Assembly (NCBI GenBank): GCA_965227745.1
Contig: OZ245769.1
Span: 1,860,001 to 1,924,000, forward strand
Length of the DNA: 64,000 nucleotides
From: GAS368 sp965227745
GTDB lineage: Bacteria; Verrucomicrobiota; Verrucomicrobiia; Opitutales; Opitutaceae
Reading direction: 5' to 3'
Of this stretch, positions 61,199-64,000 are shown piece after piece. The translations under genes were made by a program, and so were the position numbers. How positions within the stretch are numbered: the stretch's first letter is position 1; the number at the start of each line of letters is the position of its first letter. The notes below the pieces were generated by a model, which was given only the letters and a program-made list of their open reading frames with translations, was not told where the DNA came from and did no database searches.

Positions 61199-62731
61199 TT
61201 AGGCGGAGCCGGTGGCTACGCGCATGATCTCGGCTTCGGTCCACTGGGCGCAGGGGCGGATCGCGGCGAGTTCGCCGCGGTACATCACGCCCACGGTGTC
61301 GCAGAGGCCGAGGAGCTCGGGGAGGTAACTGCTGACGACGACGACGGCTTTGCCCGCGGCGGCGAGTTCGCCGATGAGTTGGTAAATTTGCGCTTTGCTG
61401 CCGACGTCGATGCCGCGCGTGGGCTCGTCGAGGAGGAGGATTTTTGCCGGGTGCTCGAGCAGGCGCGCGAAGGCGACCTTCTGCTGGTTGCCGCCGGAGA
61501 GCTGGCCGATGGGCTGCGCGGCGTCGCGACATTTCACGCGTAACTGATCGACCCAACGCTGCGCGGCGGCGCGCTGGCGGCGGCGGTCGATCCACCCGAA
61601 ACGGCCGAAGGCACCCAACTTGGTGAGCGTGAGATTATCGGTGAGGGACTGGTTGAGCATCAGGCCCTCCTCCTTGCGATTTTCGCTGAGGAAACCGAGG
61701 CCCTGCGCCCAACGCGCGCGCGGTGTGCTGGCGCGGGTGGTGCCCGGCGGCGGGCCGATGAGGCAGACTTCGCCGGAGTCGAGGTCGTCGAGCGCGAAGA
61801 TCGTGCGCAGTAAATCCGTGCGCCCCGCGCCGATGAGGCCGGCGAGGCCGAAGATCTCGCCCGCGCGCACTTGCAGGCTCGCCCGTTTGAGGCGCGGCGC
61901 GCTCGCGGCGGCTTTGACCTCGAGGACGACCTCACCCGTCGCGTGCTGGGTATGTGGATACAAGTCCTTCACCTCGCGGCCGGTCATGAGCGTGACGATG
62001 TGGTCGAGGCTCGCGGTCTTCATGTCGCCGGAGCCGATCGTCTCGCCGTCTTTTAAAACGGTGTAGCGGTCGCAGAGGCGGCGGCACTCCTCGAGGAAGT
62101 GGCTGATGTAAATCACGGCCACGCCCTGGGCTTTGAGGCGGAGGATGGTGGCGAAGAGTTTTTCCGTGTCGGCGTGCGTGAGGCTGCTCGTGGGCTCATC
62201 CATGATGAGCACCTTGGGCTGGGTGAGCAGGGCGCGCGCGATCTCGATGATCTGCTGCTCGGCGATGCTGAAGGCGCCGGCGGGCCGGGAAAGATCGAGC
62301 CCCTCGTGGCCGAGCTGCGCGAGCGCCGCGCGGGCGCGTTCGCGCGAGGACTTGCGATCGATCCAGCCACCGGCGCTAGACTCGGCGCCGAGGAGGATGT
62401 TTTCCTCGGCGGTGAGATGCAGCGCGAGGTTCAGTTCCTGATAGATCATCGAGACGCCCTTGAGGCGGGCGTCGTGCGGGCCCTCGGGGCAATACGGCTG
62501 GCCGTTGAGCTCCATCGTGCCAGAGTCGGCCAGGTGCGCGCCGCTCAAGGTTTTCATGAGCGTGCTCTTGCCCGCGCCGTTTTCGCCAATGAGGGCGTGG
62601 ACCTCGCCGGGCGCGACCTCGAGCGACACGCCGCGCAAGGCACGGGTAGCGCCGAAACTTTTCTGAATGCCGGTCAGCCGCAGGCAGGCGGCGGGGGCGG
62701 TCGCGGGGGATGGGCTCGGGGGGATTGTCAT
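61199..62731 (-). CDS. Ribose-type sugar ABC transporter ATP-binding protein (RbsA-like)
   Basis: This 510-residue protein has two ABC domains, as usual for the CUT2 class. Domain 1 has Walker A IGENGAGKSTLMKTLSG, a signature region FSIAEQQIIEIARAL and Walker B VLIMDEPTSSL. Domain 2 has a degenerate Walker A LIGAGRTDLL, signature LSGGNQQKVAFARLL and Walker B ILLLDEPTRGID. The degenerate second P-loop is normal in this class. ATG 62731 is preferred over the GTG at 62749. A REP-like palindrome separates it from the binding-protein gene. Confidence 0.94.
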   Translation of the reverse strand: MTIPPSPSPATAPAACLRLTGIQKSFGATRALRGVSLEVAPGEVHALIGENGAGKSTLMKTLSGAHLADSGTMELNGQPYCPEGPHDARLKGVSMIYQELNLALHLTAEENILLGAESSAGGWIDRKSSRERARAALAQLGHEGLDLSRPAGAFSIAEQQIIEIARALLTQPKVLIMDEPTSSLTHADTEKLFATILRLKAQGVAVIYISHFLEECRRLCDRYTVLKDGETIGSGDMKTASLDHIVTLMTGREVKDLYPHTQHATGEVVLEVKAAASAPRLKRASLQVRAGEIFGLAGLIGAGRTDLLRTIFALDDLDSGEVCLIGPPPGTTRASTPRARWAQGLGFLSENRKEEGLMLNQSLTDNLTLTKLGAFGRFGWIDRRRQRAAAQRWVDQLRVKCRDAAQPIGQLSGGNQQKVAFARLLEHPAKILLLDEPTRGIDVGSKAQIYQLIGELAAAGKAVVVVSSYLPELLGLCDTVGVMYRGELAAIRPCAQWTEAEIMRVATGSA

Positions 62732-62759
62732 GCTGAGCGCAGCGGCCACGCAGACAGTG

Positions 62760-62839
62760 GGTAGGAGCCTGCATGCAGATGCCGGGGTATCACGGGTGTG
62801 CGCATGGCATATCCCATCGCCTGCGAGCAGGCTCCTACC
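62760..62839. repeat. REP-like inverted repeat pair between binding-protein and ATPase genes
   Basis: GGTAGGAGCCTGC (62760-62772) and GCAGGCTCCTACC (62827-62839) are perfect 13-base inverted arms 54 bases apart. The second unit also folds on itself (GCCTGC GA GCAGGC, 62819-62832), and the first holds the palindrome CTGCATGCAG. The GTAGGAGC start followed by a short hairpin is the form of REP elements known from Pseudomonas. Position after the binding-protein gene is where such elements usually stabilise the upstream part of the message. I noticed no further copy in the window. Confidence 0.75.
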
Positions 62840-62875
62840 TGAGATACGCGGCGGGAAAGCACGAGTGCGCGCGCC

Positions 62876-63850
62876 TTACTTCAGATACTTGTCCAGCGGC
62901 GGGTTCATGATCTCCGCGATGGCGGGGTCGTTCATGTTTTCTTTCGTCACGAAGCCTACGCCGGTGTCGATCACGGGCTCGACTTTCTGGCCGCGGAGGG
63001 CGGCGACGGCGGTTTTCACGCCGAGGTAGCCCATTTGCATGGGATTCTGGACGACGAAGCCGGCGACGTCACCGGCGCGCAGGCCGGCGTTGAGGGCTTC
63101 GCCGGCGTCGAAGGCCACGAACTTCACCTTGCCGCCCGCGAGGCCGGCGTCGCGGAGGGCGAGGAGCATGCCGGAGGCGGAGGACTCGTTGGAGGCGAAG
63201 ACGCCGTTGACCTGCTTGCCGAAGCGGTTGAGGAGGTTTTCGGCGGCGCGCTTGGCAGTGTCGCGCGTGGCGCCAGCGTGCTGGTCGGTCGAGAGCAGCT
63301 TGATGGCGGGGAAGTCCTTTTTCATGACTTCGAGGAAGCCCTCCTCGCGCTCCTCGGTGCTGGCGGAGCCGACGGCGTAGCGCAGGAGAATGACGTTGCC
63401 CTTGCCGTCGAGGAGCTTGCCGAGGTTGCGCGCAGCGATGCGGCCGCCCTCGCGGTTATCGGTGGCCACAAGGCTCACGGGGGCCTTGGACTCGAGCTTG
63501 GAGTCGATGATGACGACGGGGATTTTGCCGCGCACGGCGGTCTCGACCGGGGCGACGAGGCCTTTGCGATCGAGCGGGGCGAGGACGATGGCGCTCACGC
63601 GCTGGCCGATGAAATTCTCCACGACCTGCACCTGCTGCTCGCGGTCGTCTTCCTTGAGCGGGCCTTTCCAGATGATGTTGACTGTCACGCCCTCGGCGGC
63701 GAGTTCGCGCTGGGCTTTGACGGCGCCGGCATTGATGGACTTCCAAAACTCATGCGTCGTGCCCTTGGGGATGACGGCAATTTTGTAGGCTTCCGCCGCA
63801 GACAAGACGGGGACGGCAGCCAGCAGGAGCAAGGCGAGGAGTTTTTTCAT
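62876..63850 (-). CDS. Sugar ABC transporter periplasmic substrate-binding protein (RbsB-like)
   Basis: This protein of about 324 residues starts at ATG 63850 with a signal peptide (MKKLLALLLLAAVPVLSAAE). The periplasmic-binding fold shows YKIAVIPKGTTHEFWKSINA (first strand and aromatic ligand contact), VSAIVLAPLDRKGLVAPVET, PVVIIDSKLESKAPVSLVAT followed by DNREGG, VNGVFASNESSASGMLLALR and FVVQNPMQMGYLGVKTAV, matching the ribose/galactose-binding class. It should be the first gene of the transport operon. Ligand is not predictable from these motifs. Confidence 0.93.
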   Translation of the reverse strand: MKKLLALLLLAAVPVLSAAEAYKIAVIPKGTTHEFWKSINAGAVKAQRELAAEGVTVNIIWKGPLKEDDREQQVQVVENFIGQRVSAIVLAPLDRKGLVAPVETAVRGKIPVVIIDSKLESKAPVSLVATDNREGGRIAARNLGKLLDGKGNVILLRYAVGSASTEEREEGFLEVMKKDFPAIKLLSTDQHAGATRDTAKRAAENLLNRFGKQVNGVFASNESSASGMLLALRDAGLAGGKVKFVAFDAGEALNAGLRAGDVAGFVVQNPMQMGYLGVKTAVAALRGQKVEPVIDTGVGFVTKENMNDPAIAEIMNPPLDKYLK

Positions 63851-63931
63851 GGGGTAAAAGGGGGGCCGAGCCAAGATGCTACACCCAAACGGGGCAGACG
63901 AGAATGGATAATCTTGGCTAGCTCATGACGT

Positions 63932-63982
63932 TTATTCGCCGGCAGGGTTCAACGCTCAACTTCAAATCTCGCCGGTGAATAA
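63932..63982. repeat. Inverted repeat upstream of the sugar transporter operon
   Basis: TTATTCGCCGGC (63932-63943) and GCCGGTGAATAA (63971-63982) match in 11 of 12 positions with a 27-base spacer. They lie 82-132 bases before the binding-protein start and may be an operator or the end of a gene beyond the window. Confidence 0.4.
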
Positions 63983-64000
63983 CAGGAGCTTGCGCGAGTC

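Noticed and set aside
61199..62731. Degenerate second Walker A (GAGRTD) in the sugar ABC ATPase as a defect
   Set aside because: A non-canonical second P-loop is usual in the RbsA-type class.
1..64000. CRISPR array, insertion sequence, prophage or toxin-antitoxin genes
   Set aside because: I saw no regularly spaced direct repeats, transposase, integrase, phage structural gene or paired small genes.

Overview
The window looks like chromosomal DNA of a GC-rich Gram-negative bacterium, most likely a verrucomicrobium of the Opitutaceae type. This rests on family resemblance: a TonB-dependent receptor with the plug style common in that group, secreted phosphoesterases and a sulfatase carrying a repeat module I associate with Opitutus-like proteins, an EpsI-type exosortase-associated protein, and a very large exopolysaccharide region. 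No marker gene fixes the taxonomy. I see no insertion sequence, prophage or CRISPR array, and no gene-free stretch above 300 bases.

Layout. (1) 1-7.3 kb is housekeeping: a TonB receptor ending at a strong terminator, miaA, a lipid kinase, a receiver-GGDEF regulator, trpA and an EEP-family nuclease/phosphatase. A tRNA-His (GTG) follows at 7.5 kb. (2) 7.8-21.3 kb is one minus-strand operon of seven exported proteins: a small unknown, three metallophosphoesterases, two YHYH-domain proteins (one fused to a PEBP domain, one to two DUF1566-type domains) and a sulfatase. Four of its six junctions overlap by 4 bases or are almost contiguous. A two-component system diverges from its head (21.4-23.5 kb). 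(3) 23.6-30.6 kb is a minus-strand operon: HAD-UbiA prenyltransferase, GMC oxidoreductase, two extended SDRs and a GT-C-like membrane protein. These are the enzyme classes used to make and spend a polyprenyl-phosphate-linked sugar. (4) 30.7-59.3 kb is a polysaccharide locus. It has a WcaJ-type initiating transferase, a WcaI-type glycosyltransferase, an O-antigen-ligase-like protein, a GH clan A-like secreted enzyme, an EpsI-like protein, a WcaF-type acetyltransferase, several GT4 and GT2 enzymes (one a tandem GT4-GT4 fusion), a two-TM helical-bundle protein, a polymerase, a flippase, a NeuB-like synthase with a HAD phosphatase, a TPP enzyme, a second GT-C-like protein, an SDR, and rfbH-rfbG-rfbF for CDP-sugar synthesis. 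(5) 59.5-63.9 kb has a GbsR/MarR-type regulator followed by a ribose-type sugar ABC transporter (permease, ATPase, binding protein), with a REP-like palindrome between the last two.

How the parts fit. RfbF, RfbG and RfbH convert glucose-1-phosphate and CTP to a CDP-3-deoxy intermediate. A TPP-dependent acetohydroxyacid-synthase-like enzyme in the same operon suggests a branched 3,6-dideoxyhexose, as in yersiniose synthesis. Sugars would be assembled on the lipid carrier by the glycosyltransferases, flipped by Wzx and polymerised by the Wzy-like protein. The seven-gene exported operon with its divergent sensor system is the best candidate here for an undescribed system. Its substrate cannot be read from sequence alone.
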